Program-made: the position numbers and the translations under genes
Shown here: positions 25,531 through 34,179 of the stretch, one piece after another
How the letters are laid out: each line of letters starts with the position of its first letter
Numbering within the stretch: position 1 is the first letter of the stretch
Source: Acidimicrobiales bacterium
GTDB taxonomy: Bacteria > Actinomycetota > Acidimicrobiia > Acidimicrobiales > MedAcidi-G1
Reading direction: 5' to 3'
Length of the DNA: 64,000 nt
NCBI GenBank assembly: GCA_029577135.1
Contig: JARQPW010000003.1
Coordinates: 38,452 to 102,451, forward strand
The notes under the pieces: model-generated
What the model was told of the DNA's origin: nothing
Seen by the model: the letters and a program-made list of their open reading frames with translations, nothing else
Databases searched by the model: none

Positions 25531-26874
25531 GTGGAAAACGACGCCGACCGCAAACGCGACTACGTCCTGCGCACCGTCGAGGAGCGCGGGGTCCGCCTGA
25601 TCCGACTCTGGTTCACCGATGTGCTTGGTCGCCACAAGTCGGTGGCCATCTCGCCGGCCGAGCTCGAGACGGTCTTCGACGAGGGACTGCAGTTCGACGG
25701 CTCCGCGATCGACGGCTACAGCCGGGTCCAGGAGAGTGACGTGCTGGCCGTGCCCGATCCCGGCACCTTCGAGCTGCTGCCCTGGGCCGCCGAGGACGAG
25801 CCCTCGGGCACCATGTTCTGCGACATCACCCGGCTGGACGGCTCCCCGTTCCCCGGCGACCCCCGCCAGGTCCTGCGGCGCAACATCGGTCGCGCCCGGG
25901 AGGCCGGGTTCGAGATGTTCTGCGCCCCCGAGGTCGAGTTCTTCTACTTCGCCGATGCCAACGGCGGCATACCCCAGCCCCTCGACGGCGCCTCGTACTT
26001 CGACCTCACCACCGCCGACGTCTCGTCGGACCTGCGCAAGCGCACCCTGCACATGCTCGAGGCCCTGTCCATCCCGGTGGAGTACTCGTTCCACGAGGAC
26101 AGCCCCAGCCAGCACGAGATCGACCTCCAGTACACCGACGCCCTGTCGATGGCCGACGCCGTGATGACGCTGCGGTTGACCGTCAAGAAGATCGCCATGG
26201 AGCAGGGCGTCTACGCCACGTTCATGCCGAAGCCGCTCAACGGCGTCCAGGGCTCGGGAATGCACACGCACCTGTCGCTGTTCCACGACGGCACCAACGC
26301 CTTCCACGACCCCGACGGCGACGACGGCTTCTCGGCAGTGGGCTACGGCTTCATCGCCGGGCTGCTCCACCACGCCCGGGAGATCACCGCGGTCACCAAC
26401 CAGCTGGTTAACTCGTACAAGCGGATCAACGAGGGCTACGAGGCCCCACGCTTCGTCTCCTGGGCCCGCAACAACCGCTCTGCGCTGGTCCGGGTGCCGA
26501 TCATCAAGCCGGGCAAGACGCAGTCCACACGCATCGAGTACCGGGTGCTCGATCCGGCCTGCAATCCGTACCTGGCCTATTCCGTGATCCTGGCGGCAGG
26601 GCTGCGGGGCATCGAGGAGGGCTACGAGCTGCCCGCCGAGGCCGTCGACAACCTCCACGAGCTCGGGCCCGACGACCTGGCGTCACTCGGCGTGAGGCCG
26701 CTGCCGTCCAACCTGGCGGAGGCACTCGACGAGATGGAGGCCTCCGAGCTCGTCCGGGACACGCTCGGCGACCACATCTTCAAGTGGTTCCTCCGCAACA
26801 AGCGGGCCGAATGGGACGAGTACCAGCGTCAGGTCACGCCGTTCGAACTCGAGCGCTACCTGCCGAACTGGTGA
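25531..26874 (+). CDS. glnA: Glutamine synthetase type I (GlnA family)
   Basis: About 447 aa from GTG at 25531; GTG at 25513 would add six residues and neither has a clear ribosome site. Signatures are LQFDGSAIDGYSRVQESD, CAPEVEFFYF (metal glutamate), GSGMHTHLSLF, NSYKRINEGYEAPRFVSW and NNRSALVRVP, then IEYRVLDPACNPYLAYSVIL. A NLYxLP adenylylation tyrosine motif is not seen near the C-terminus (there it reads EEGYELP), pointing to the GSI-alpha-like group. It is followed by a GlnR-like regulator at 15 bp and diverges from GSII. Confidence 0.95.
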   Translation: MENDADRKRDYVLRTVEERGVRLIRLWFTDVLGRHKSVAISPAELETVFDEGLQFDGSAIDGYSRVQESDVLAVPDPGTFELLPWAAEDEPSGTMFCDITRLDGSPFPGDPRQVLRRNIGRAREAGFEMFCAPEVEFFYFADANGGIPQPLDGASYFDLTTADVSSDLRKRTLHMLEALSIPVEYSFHEDSPSQHEIDLQYTDALSMADAVMTLRLTVKKIAMEQGVYATFMPKPLNGVQGSGMHTHLSLFHDGTNAFHDPDGDDGFSAVGYGFIAGLLHHAREITAVTNQLVNSYKRINEGYEAPRFVSWARNNRSALVRVPIIKPGKTQSTRIEYRVLDPACNPYLAYSVILAAGLRGIEEGYELPAEAVDNLHELGPDDLASLGVRPLPSNLAEALDEMEASELVRDTLGDHIFKWFLRNKRAEWDEYQRQVTPFELERYLPNW

Positions 26875-26888
26875 CGGCGGGCTCACCG

Positions 26889-27569
26889 ATGGACCCCCTC
26901 CTCGTCTTCCCCGACCCGCCCCCACCGGAGTTGGCGCAGGCCCTCGACCTCGGCGGCTGGTCGTGGAAGTCCTTCGGGGATCCGGACGCCGCCATGGCCG
27001 GGGAGCCCGACGAGGGATGGGCCGGTGCGATCGTCACCGCCGAGGTCGACCCGGAGGCCGCCTTCGCCTTCTGCCGCCGCCTCCGCAAGGGCGAGATGCC
27101 GCTCGAGCCGCTGCTGCTCCTGGTCGGCGCCAACCATCTCGAGGACCTCGAGCTCCGGGACGACCTGTTCGACGACTTCTGCCTCGCGCCGGTCCGCCCG
27201 GTCGAGTTGAACGCACGACTGCGCCACCTGTTCTGGCGGACGGGTCGGGGTTCGCGACCCGACCTCGTCGAGTACGGACCGCTGGCGCTGAACGTCGAGA
27301 CCTATCAGGCGGCCATCGACGGCCAGCCGCTCGACCTCACCTACATGGAGTACGAATTGCTCAAGTTCCTCGCCTCGCACCCCGGCAAGGTGTTCACCCG
27401 CGAGACCCTGCTGAGCCGGGTGTGGGGCTACGACTACTACGGTGGCGCCCGCACGGTCGACGTGCACATCCGACGCCTGCGGGCGAAGCTCGGCGAGGAG
27501 CACGCCGGCCTGATCCACACCGTCCGGTCGGTGGGCTACCGCTTCGGCCAGTCGCGCTGGGGCGTGTAG
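26889..27569 (+). CDS. GlnR-like atypical OmpR-family regulator
   Basis: A 226-aa protein. The C-terminal winged helix (about 130-224) is clear: LTYMEYELLKFLASHPGKVF, TRETLLSRVWGYDYYGGART, VDVHIRRLRAKLG and LIHTVRSVGYRFG. The N-terminal half is receiver-like in size, but at the phospho-acceptor position it reads GAIVTAEVDPEAAF, with no recognisable DD/D-K set. Phosphorylation-independent orphan regulators of this form are known as GlnR in actinomycetes. ATG at 26889; a GTG overlapping the glnA stop (26871) is the alternative. Gene order and the 11-bp repeat support nitrogen control. Confidence 0.8.
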   Translation: MDPLLVFPDPPPPELAQALDLGGWSWKSFGDPDAAMAGEPDEGWAGAIVTAEVDPEAAFAFCRRLRKGEMPLEPLLLLVGANHLEDLELRDDLFDDFCLAPVRPVELNARLRHLFWRTGRGSRPDLVEYGPLALNVETYQAAIDGQPLDLTYMEYELLKFLASHPGKVFTRETLLSRVWGYDYYGGARTVDVHIRRLRAKLGEEHAGLIHTVRSVGYRFGQSRWGV

Positions 27570-27579
27570 GCCGGGCGAC

Positions 27580-27768
27580 TCAGTCTTCGGCGGGCCCTGC
27601 GTACGGGTTGGCCTCGCTCACCTCGAGCAGCTCGGACCCCTCGTGGCGGGCGTCGGCGTCGCGCTTGAGCAGGTTGCCGAGGGCGAAGGCACCCAGCGTG
27701 CCGCTCATGAGGATGCCTACGGGCATCACGACGACGAGCACCACGATCATGATCACTGCTCCGGCCAT
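27580..27768 (-). CDS. Small single-pass membrane protein (62 aa)
   Basis: Starts MAGAVIMIVVLVVVMPVGIL, giving one or two close helices in the first 40 residues, followed by a charged tail ending ANPYAGPAED. It resembles small actinobacterial membrane proteins of unknown function. It faces the GlnR-like gene tail to tail and is 43 bp downstream of ridA on the same strand. Function unknown. Confidence 0.65.
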   Translation of the reverse strand: MAGAVIMIVVLVVVMPVGILMSGTLGAFALGNLLKRDADARHEGSELLEVSEANPYAGPAED

Positions 27769-27811
27769 GGACGCAGTCTGCCAGAACCCGGGCGGCTCCG
27801 GGGAAACGGCC

Positions 27812-28168
27812 TCAGCCGGTGTGGGCGATGGCCTCGATCTCGACCCGTGCCCCCAGCGGCAGGGCGGCGACGGCGACGGCGGATCGGGCCGGGCGGTGGT
27901 CGCCGAAGGCCTCACAGTAGATGGCGTTCATGGCCGCGTAGTCGTCCATGTCGACGAGGAACACCGTCGTCTTGACCACGTCGCCCAGCGAGGCGCCCTC
28001 CGACTCGAGGACACTGCGCAGGTTGGCGAGTGCCTGGGTGAGCTGGCCCTCGAGCCCACCGTCGACCAGCGCCCCGTCGGCGATGCCCACCTGTCCGCTG
28101 GTGAGCAGGACGTCGCCCACGCGCATGATCGGCGTGTAGGGGCCTACGGGCTTCGGTGTGTCGGTCAT
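27812..28168 (-). CDS. RidA-family enamine/imine deaminase
   Basis: A 118-aa YjgF/RidA protein. GPYTPIMRVGDVLLTSGQVG near the start, the conserved Arg in RPARSAVAVAALPLGARVEI and the C-terminal EIEAIA with its Glu match the active-site set of RidA trimers, which remove reactive 2-aminoacrylate-type intermediates. It follows the 2Fe-2S/molybdopterin gene by 18 bp and may be co-transcribed. Confidence 0.9.
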   Translation of the reverse strand: MTDTPKPVGPYTPIMRVGDVLLTSGQVGIADGALVDGGLEGQLTQALANLRSVLESEGASLGDVVKTTVFLVDMDDYAAMNAIYCEAFGDHRPARSAVAVAALPLGARVEIEAIAHTG

Positions 28169-28186
28169 CGGGATTCTCCTCGTGGC

Positions 28187-29713
28187 TCAGGTGCCGGTCG
28201 GCCAAGACTCCGGCACTCCGCGAGTCAACCACGTGGCGGCGGCCACCGCTACGAAGACGGCGTCGGACCCGTTGCAGGGCTCGCCGGCGTCGGTCTGGAT
28301 CTCGACCCGGATGGGGGGCGTCTCGGTGGCCCGCACCACGTCGAACGACCGGACGGTCAGGTCGTGGACCGCGCCCTCGTCGTCGACGACCAGCGACTCG
28401 GACGTGACCCAGCTCCAGGCCATGTGGGCGGCGCCGACGCAGTAGGAGCGCAGGACGGTTTCGTCGAGCGGTTCGCCGCAGCGCACCGTGACCCGGATGC
28501 CGTCGCCGTCCACCTCGGCCGTGGCTGACCCGCCGTCGGGGGAGGTGACGGTGCCGACCTCGCCCCGGGCGCCGGTCAGGAGCGCCACGGCCTCGGCCCA
28601 GCCGGCGGCCCGCAGATCGGCAGAGGTGGGCGGACCGGCGACGTCGACCTCCTCGACGACCAGGTCCGGGGCGACCCGGGCGACGGCCTCGGCGATGCCG
28701 GGCGTCCGGGCGACCCGCAGCACGCCCCGGCCGGCGGCGTCGACGCCTCCGGCGACCGGCGGTCGCTTCGGGCCGAGCCGCACGGTGTCCTCGCGGGCGT
28801 ACAGCACGAGGACCGGGCGCCCGTGCTCGTCGGCCAGGCGGCGCGCCTCGGCGGGCGCCGACGACCTCGCCTTGCCGCCGAAGGCGCCGCCGTTGGCGAG
28901 CGGTGACGACGGCTCGCCGCCCGGCACGCACCAGGCGGCGTCGGTCTCGAGGTAGGCCGGTTCGACCCACGAGGTCCGCAGGGTCGCTGTCCAGTCGCCG
29001 GGCGGCAGGTCCAGCGGGGGCCTCGGGGAAACGGTCGTGCGGCGGCCCTGAACCTTGCCGGCGGCGGTGCGTGCCTCGGCCAGCGTCTCGCCGACGCCGA
29101 AGCCGCCGCTGCTGTCGGGTACGGCCACGAGGTGGTCGTCGGGAACGGTGTCGGCGGCGAATCCACCGCGGCCGAGGACCACGTCGGGTCCGACCGCCTG
29201 GGCGACGTGCCCCTCGAGCTCTGCGCGGCGGGCGGCGAGCTCCGGGTCGCCCGTCCACGTACCGGTGCCGTAGGCGTCCCAGGCCTCGATGATCGTCTGC
29301 CAGCCGGTGCAGCGACAGAGGTGGGCGTGGAGCGCCCTTGCGGCCCGGTTTCGGTCGGTCTCGCCGGCGGCCCGCAGGCCGGCGAAGCGCACGACGATCC
29401 CCGGGGTGCAGAACCCGCACTGGCTGCCGCCGGCCGAGCAGAAGGCGTCGGCCCACGCCCGTTGTTCCGTCTCGGGGAGGCCGTCGAGGGTGGTGATGGT
29501 GCGACCGGCCACACGCCGGGCCGGCGTCACGCACGAGACCCGGGGCTGCCCGTCGACCAGCACCGTGCAGCAGCCGCACTGCCCCTGTGGGCTGCACCCG
29601 TCCTTGGCCGACGTGATGCCGAGCCGCCTGCGCAGCACGTCGAGGAGGGTCGAGTCGTCGTCGGGCACGGTGACCAACCGACCGTCGACGACCATCGAGA
29701 GTTCGGGATCCAC
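28187..29713 (-). CDS. 2Fe-2S xanthine dehydrogenase-type protein fused to a partial molybdopterin-binding region
   Basis: About 508 aa. The N-terminal part is a complete XdhC/CoxS-type small subunit: CSPQGQCGCC for the plant-type [2Fe-2S] cluster and SQCGFCTPGIV..LCRCTGW for the second cluster. The remaining 330 residues carry pieces of the large molybdopterin subunit, notably NGGAFGGKARSS and a following GRPVLVLYAREDTVRLG segment, but they are far too short for a full 700-800 aa large subunit. Start is uncertain (GTG 29713 or ATG 29695). It may form a reduced one-chain hydroxylase or a regulatory partner. No other molybdenum hydroxylase gene is adjacent. Confidence 0.75.
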   Translation of the reverse strand: MDPELSMVVDGRLVTVPDDDSTLLDVLRRRLGITSAKDGCSPQGQCGCCTVLVDGQPRVSCVTPARRVAGRTITTLDGLPETEQRAWADAFCSAGGSQCGFCTPGIVVRFAGLRAAGETDRNRAARALHAHLCRCTGWQTIIEAWDAYGTGTWTGDPELAARRAELEGHVAQAVGPDVVLGRGGFAADTVPDDHLVAVPDSSGGFGVGETLAEARTAAGKVQGRRTTVSPRPPLDLPPGDWTATLRTSWVEPAYLETDAAWCVPGGEPSSPLANGGAFGGKARSSAPAEARRLADEHGRPVLVLYAREDTVRLGPKRPPVAGGVDAAGRGVLRVARTPGIAEAVARVAPDLVVEEVDVAGPPTSADLRAAGWAEAVALLTGARGEVGTVTSPDGGSATAEVDGDGIRVTVRCGEPLDETVLRSYCVGAAHMAWSWVTSESLVVDDEGAVHDLTVRSFDVVRATETPPIRVEIQTDAGEPCNGSDAVFVAVAAATWLTRGVPESWPTGT

Positions 29714-29767
29714 TGAAGGAGTGTGCCGCAGAGAACCCCCTTCGGACGACCCACTACCCTCGGCGCC

Positions 29768-30646
29768 ATGCAGCAGCCCACCAGGCGACACATCCTGGCC
29801 GGGCTGGCCGGGCTGGCGGGCGGACTCGTGCTTCCCGGTTGTGGGGGCGGCTCGACATCAACACCTACGACGACCACGGCCGCCGGCGGCTTCACCCTCG
29901 GCGCACGCTTCGCCGACGGCTACCGGGCGAACGCCGTCCTGGCCGCCGGTTCTCGCCAGCGGGCGCCGTTCATCCTGATTGCTCCCGATGGCTGGCCGGC
30001 CGTCGAGGATGCACCCGAAGCCATCGACGTCACGGTCGCCCGGGGTGGTGTCGTCGTCCACGAGGGCCGCATCGAGCGCCACGGCGAGCCGGGCGTGACC
30101 CCCTACTACCCGCTGGTGTTCACGCCCGAAGCCCCCGGTGACTTCGAGATGTCCGGTGCCGGCCTGGGCGACCCGTACCCGTTCCGGGTGGTCGACAGGG
30201 CCGACGTGAAGCTCGTCCAGGTCGGCGACCCGATGCGAGGCGTCGACACGCCCACCGTCGACGACGACCGTGGCGTCGACCCGATCTGCACCTGGCACGA
30301 GGGGACCTGTCCGTTCCACGAGGTGACGCTCATCGAGGCGCTGGCGATCGACGGACCGACGGCACTCCTCGTGTCGACGCCGCGCTTCTGCCAGACCGAC
30401 GTCTGCGGGCCGGCCCTCGAGGTGCTGCTCTCGCTCGCCCCCGGTGTCGCCGACCTGACCGCCGTGCATGCCGAACCCTGGATGGACGAGGAACTGAAGT
30501 CACTGACCCCCGTGATCGGCGCCTACGCCCTCGACTTCGAACCCAGTCTCGTCGTGGCCGACGCCGAAGGTGTCATCCGCGACATCCTCCACTTCGCCAT
30601 GGACACACGCGAGGTCCGCCAAGCGTTGCGCAGGGCGACTGCCTGA
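29768..30646 (+). CDS. Tat-type lipoprotein with thioredoxin-like C-terminal domain
   Basis: A 292-aa secreted protein. The start QPTRRHILAGLAGLAGGLVL has a twin-arginine signal and the lipobox LPGC (Cys25). After a Thr-rich linker comes a beta-rich domain, then a possible thioredoxin-like fold with paired cysteines in PRFCQTDVCGPALEVL and a C-terminal EPSLVVADAEGVIRDI. This resembles peroxiredoxin/SCO-type surface thiol proteins; specific function unknown. Convergent with erpA. Confidence 0.72.
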   Translation: MQQPTRRHILAGLAGLAGGLVLPGCGGGSTSTPTTTTAAGGFTLGARFADGYRANAVLAAGSRQRAPFILIAPDGWPAVEDAPEAIDVTVARGGVVVHEGRIERHGEPGVTPYYPLVFTPEAPGDFEMSGAGLGDPYPFRVVDRADVKLVQVGDPMRGVDTPTVDDDRGVDPICTWHEGTCPFHEVTLIEALAIDGPTALLVSTPRFCQTDVCGPALEVLLSLAPGVADLTAVHAEPWMDEELKSLTPVIGAYALDFEPSLVVADAEGVIRDILHFAMDTREVRQALRRATA

Positions 30647-30658
30647 AGCGACCAGGAA

Positions 30659-30672
30659 CGGGCCGCGGCCCG
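30659..30672. terminator. GC palindrome between convergent genes
   Basis: CGGGCCGCGGCCCG is a perfect 14-bp palindrome in the 34-bp gap between the lipoprotein and erpA stops. It could form a short stem that ends both transcripts, but the loop would be minimal and there is no T-run. Confidence 0.3.
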
Positions 30673-30680
30673 GAAGGGAC

Positions 30681-31001
30681 CTAGGAGAAACTCTGGCCGC
30701 AGCCGCAGGTGCGCTGGGCGTTGGGGTTGTCGATCGAGAACCCCGCCTCGTTGAGGCCGTCCTTGTAGTCGAGGGTGGCGCCCTCGAGCAACTGGGCGCT
30801 GGAAGGATCGACCACGACCCGGATTCCGCCGAAGTTGACCTCGAGGTCGTCGTCGGCACGCTCGGTGTCGAAGAACATCTCGTAGCTGAAGCCCGAGCAG
30901 CCGCCGGGACGGACCGCAACGCGCAGGGCGAGGTTGTCATCGTCCTCGCCGGCGATCAGTTCGCCGACCTTGGTGGTCGCATCGTCCGTCAACGTGATCA
31001 T
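30681..31001 (-). CDS. erpA: A-type iron-sulfur carrier (ErpA/IscA-like)
   Basis: A 106-aa HesB/IscA-family protein that delivers Fe-S clusters. It has the three conserved cysteines: C35 in RPGGCSGFSYEM, and C99 and C101 in the terminal CGCG. The motif DEPxGLNEAGFSIDNPNA type segment is present as YKDGLNEAGFSIDNPNA (79-95). Near mrp, another Fe-S carrier, on the opposite strand. Confidence 0.92.
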   Translation of the reverse strand: MITLTDDATTKVGELIAGEDDDNLALRVAVRPGGCSGFSYEMFFDTERADDDLEVNFGGIRVVVDPSSAQLLEGATLDYKDGLNEAGFSIDNPNAQRTCGCGQSFS

Positions 31002-31126
31002 GTCGCGTGACTCCCTAAGCCTCGTTCGCTGTACCCGTGAGTGTATCCACTATTTCGCGCCGATCCCAGTAGTCGAACCAGCCCGCCGAACCCGGCAGCC
31101 GATCCCTGCGCCCGTAGGCTCAGGAT

Positions 31127-32323
31127 ATGTCCGACGGACCATCCATCGCGACCCAACGACCCCCGGTCGACCCACCCTCGATCGACGAGGTCATGGGGCT
31201 GCTGCGCGGAGTCGTCGATCCCGAATTGGGAAGCGACATCGTCGAACTCGGCATGGCCAAGGGCGCCACGGTCGACGCCGACGGCCTCGTCGACGTCACG
31301 ATCGCCCTCACCACGTCGGGCTGCCCACTGAGGGCGCAGATCCAGCGTGACGTGCGGGCCCGCATCGGTGGCCTGCCCGGAGTCACGAAGGTGCACATCA
31401 CCTGGACCGAACTGACGCCCGACGAGAAGGCCGCGGCGATGGCCAAGGCCCGCTGGAACGTCGCCCAGGACGCCCCCGAGACCGCCGTACCGGCCACCTG
31501 CCGGGTACTCATGGTCGCCTCCGGCAAGGGCGGAGTGGGCAAGTCCTCGGTGACCGTCAACCTGGCGGCAGCGCTGGCCGACCGGGGCTACGCCGTCGGG
31601 GTCATGGACGCCGACATCTGGGGCTTCTCGATCCCGCGCATGCTCGGCATCGAGGGCCGGCTGGGGGGCTCCCCCGAGTCCGGCAAGATCACCCCGAACC
31701 ACAGGTCCGTGGGCGCCGGCCACCTCGAGGTCGTGTCGATGGGGTTCCTCGTCGAGGACGAGGAGACCGCCCTCATGTGGCGGGGCCTGATCCTGAACCG
31801 GGCCGTCCGGCACTTCTGCGAGGACGTGGAATGGGGCGACCTCGACTACCTGCTGATCGACATGCCGCCGGGCACCGGCGACGTCCAGATGGGGCTCGCC
31901 AAGATGCTGCCCCGGGCCGAGATGATCATCGTCACGACGCCTGCCCTTGCCGCGCAGAAGGTGGCCGTCCGGGTCGCCCACATGGGGCGCAACAACTACC
32001 TGCGGGTGGTCGGGGTGATCGAGAACATGAGCGCCTACGTCACCCCCGACGGCGAGCGCCACGAACTCTTCGGCGCCGGAGGTGGCGACTCACTCGCCAG
32101 GCAGATCGGGGCGCCGCTGCTCGGCAGCATCCCGATCGACGCCGCCGTGAGCGCCGGAGGGGACAGCGGCAACCCGGTCGTCCTGGGCGAGGGACCGGCG
32201 GCGGATGCCTACCGGAAGATCGTCGAGGTGATCGCCACCGAGGCGGCACCGCCGATCAACATGGAGGGGTGCAGCGCCCGGCTGCTGGCCGCCGCCGAGG
32301 CCGCCCTCGACGAAGCCGGCTAG
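31127..32323 (+). CDS. Iron-sulfur carrier ATPase Mrp/ApbC
   Basis: A 398-aa P-loop protein. An N-terminal MIP18/DUF59 domain (about 20-93) includes VVDPELGSDIVELGMAK and TTSGCPL. The Mrp ATPase domain has GKGGVGKSS (133-141), MDADIWGFSIPRMLG, LIDMPPGTGDVQM and GVIENMSAY. The usual CxxC cluster motif of Mrp is not obvious; the sequence after ENM reads SAYVTPDGERH. It transfers Fe-S clusters to apo-proteins. Its stop overlaps the convergent fxsA stop. Confidence 0.92.
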   Translation: MSDGPSIATQRPPVDPPSIDEVMGLLRGVVDPELGSDIVELGMAKGATVDADGLVDVTIALTTSGCPLRAQIQRDVRARIGGLPGVTKVHITWTELTPDEKAAAMAKARWNVAQDAPETAVPATCRVLMVASGKGGVGKSSVTVNLAAALADRGYAVGVMDADIWGFSIPRMLGIEGRLGGSPESGKITPNHRSVGAGHLEVVSMGFLVEDEETALMWRGLILNRAVRHFCEDVEWGDLDYLLIDMPPGTGDVQMGLAKMLPRAEMIIVTTPALAAQKVAVRVAHMGRNNYLRVVGVIENMSAYVTPDGERHELFGAGGGDSLARQIGAPLLGSIPIDAAVSAGGDSGNPVVLGEGPAADAYRKIVEVIATEAAPPINMEGCSARLLAAAEAALDEAG

Positions 32324-32832
32324 GAGTCCGGACCAAGTTCGGGACGCGACGGGGGGTCGTCGTCCCGCCACGACTCCACGTCGATGGGCCCCTCGGGACC
32401 CTGCCCGCCAAGGTCGACCCTCCAGGCCATCGTGGTGCGCCCGCTCTCCATCCGTCGCCCGAACCAGCGTGAGGCGACGGCCCGCAGCAGCGCCCGGGTC
32501 GGTGGGAAGAGAAGCGACAGGCCAAGGGCGTCCGTGGCGAAGCCGGGGGTCAGCATCAGCGCACCGCCGAACAGCACCAACAGGCCGTCGACCAGTTCCC
32601 TTCCCGGCACGCGGCCCTGGGCCATCTCCTCCTGGGCTCTGCGCAGGATCCCGAGGCCCTCCCGACGGACCAGCCAGGCGCCAACAGCACTGACGAGGAC
32701 CAGGAGGGCGATCGTGTTGAGGACGCCGACCTCGCCGGCCACCTGGACGATCAGGTACAGCTCGACGATCGGCGTGACGAGGAACACCAGGACCAGAAGC
32801 AGGAACACGGCGCTCAGGCTAGGGGTTCTCAC
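32320..32832 (-). CDS. FxsA-family membrane protein
   Basis: About 170 aa from GTG at 32832. Helices at about 9-30 (VFLLLVLVFLVTPIVELYLI), 35-55 and 80-100. The core RREGLGILRRAQEEMAQGRV and GLLVLFGGALMLTPGFATD match FxsA (suppressor of F exclusion). The C-terminal tail is acidic and hydrophilic. Its stop TAG overlaps the mrp stop TAG on the other strand. Cellular role is not well defined. Confidence 0.82.
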   Translation of the reverse strand: MRTPSLSAVFLLLVLVFLVTPIVELYLIVQVAGEVGVLNTIALLVLVSAVGAWLVRREGLGILRRAQEEMAQGRVPGRELVDGLLVLFGGALMLTPGFATDALGLSLLFPPTRALLRAVASRWFGRRMESGRTTMAWRVDLGGQGPEGPIDVESWRDDDPPSRPELGPDS

Positions 32833-32887
32833 ACCGCTCGGCGCCGCGGGCGGTCCCCGGAGAAGCGTCGCGTATCCTGCCCATCCC

Positions 32888-34165
32888 ATGGCCTCGGATC
32901 GCCCACCCTCCGTCGACCGGCTGGCCCGCGCGCTCGCCGACACGGGCCTCCCGCACCCGCTGCTGGTCGACGCCGCCCGGCAGGCAGTCGCCGACGGCGA
33001 TCCGGCCTCCGCCGAGGCACGGGCCCGCGACCTGGCCGAGTCGACGGGGCGGCAACTCCTGACCGGCGTCGTCAACGCCACCGGCGTGCTGCTGCACACC
33101 AACCTCGGTCGGGCACCCTGGGGAGCCGCCGTCGACGACACCCGCTACAGCACCCTCGAGTTCGACCTATCCACGGGTGACCGGGGCTCCCGCCAGGACC
33201 GGGCGCCAGCGCTGCTGGCACGGGCCTGCGGTGCCGAGGCTGCGATCGTGGTCAACAACTGTGCCTCGGCGGTGCTGCTGGCCCTGGCCGCCCTCGCCGA
33301 GGGACGCGGGGCGGTCGTCTCGCGAGGCGAGCTGGTCGAGATCGGCGGTGGGTTCCGGATCCCCGACGTGATGACGCAGTCCGGGGCGCACCTGATCGAG
33401 GTCGGCACCACCAACCGCACCCGTCGCGGGGACTTCGCAACTGCCGTCGCATCCGCCGGCAACGACGCAGCGCTGATCCTCAACGTCCATCGCTCCAACT
33501 ACCGGATCGAGGGGTTCACCGAGTCGGTTGGCGTGTCCGAACTGGCGGACCTGGGCCCCCCGGTCGTCGCCGACATCGGCTCGGGGCTGCTCGACGCCGC
33601 CTGCCCGTGGTTGGACGACGGGCCGCCCCCCTGGCTGGCCAATGAGCCCGCCGCACGCCAGACCCTCGAGGCAGGAGCCGACCTGGTCACGTTCTCGGGC
33701 GACAAGCTGCTGGGCGGTCCCCAGGCCGGGGTGATCGCCGGACGGGCCGACCTCGTGGCGGCCTGTGCGGCGCACCCCCTGGCCCGGGCCCTGCGCCCCG
33801 GCAGCCTCGTACTCCACGCCCTCCAGGACCTCGCCCTCGCCTACCTCCGGCGCGACGGCGACGCCATCCCGTTCTGGCGCATGGCGACGCTGGCCGTCGA
33901 CGACCTCCGGTCCCGGGCCGCCACCATCGCCCCCGACCTCGTGGTCGACACGATGGCCGTCCCCGGCGGCGGCACCCTGCCCGGCGTCGAGATCCCGTCG
34001 GTCGGCCTCCGGCTGGACGGCGACCGCAGGGCCGACTTGCGGGCCGGCACGCCTCCGGTCATCTCCCGCGTGGCCGACCAGGCGACGCTGCTCGACCTGC
34101 GGACGGTCCACCCGGACGACGACGCCGTGCTCGGCTCGGCGCTCGACCGGCTCGGCGCCCGCTGA
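32888..34165 (+). CDS. selA: L-seryl-tRNA(Sec) selenium transferase
   Basis: PLP enzyme that converts Ser-tRNA(Sec) to Sec-tRNA(Sec) with selenophosphate. The 425-aa protein has [20 protein letters not shown] (59-78), [25 protein letters not shown] and the PLP lysine in [14 protein letters not shown] (K273). It is slightly short for SelA but has all main motifs. It lies 14 bp before selB on the same strand. SelD is not in the window. Confidence 0.95.
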   Translation: MASDRPPSVDRLARALADTGLPHPLLVDAARQAVADGDPASAEARARDLAESTGRQLLTGVVNATGVLLHTNLGRAPWGAAVDDTRYSTLEFDLSTGDRGSRQDRAPALLARACGAEAAIVVNNCASAVLLALAALAEGRGAVVSRGELVEIGGGFRIPDVMTQSGAHLIEVGTTNRTRRGDFATAVASAGNDAALILNVHRSNYRIEGFTESVGVSELADLGPPVVADIGSGLLDAACPWLDDGPPPWLANEPAARQTLEAGADLVTFSGDKLLGGPQAGVIAGRADLVAACAAHPLARALRPGSLVLHALQDLALAYLRRDGDAIPFWRMATLAVDDLRSRAATIAPDLVVDTMAVPGGGTLPGVEIPSVGLRLDGDRRADLRAGTPPVISRVADQATLLDLRTVHPDDDAVLGSALDRLGAR

Positions 34166-34179
34166 CGACCCGGCCCCGC

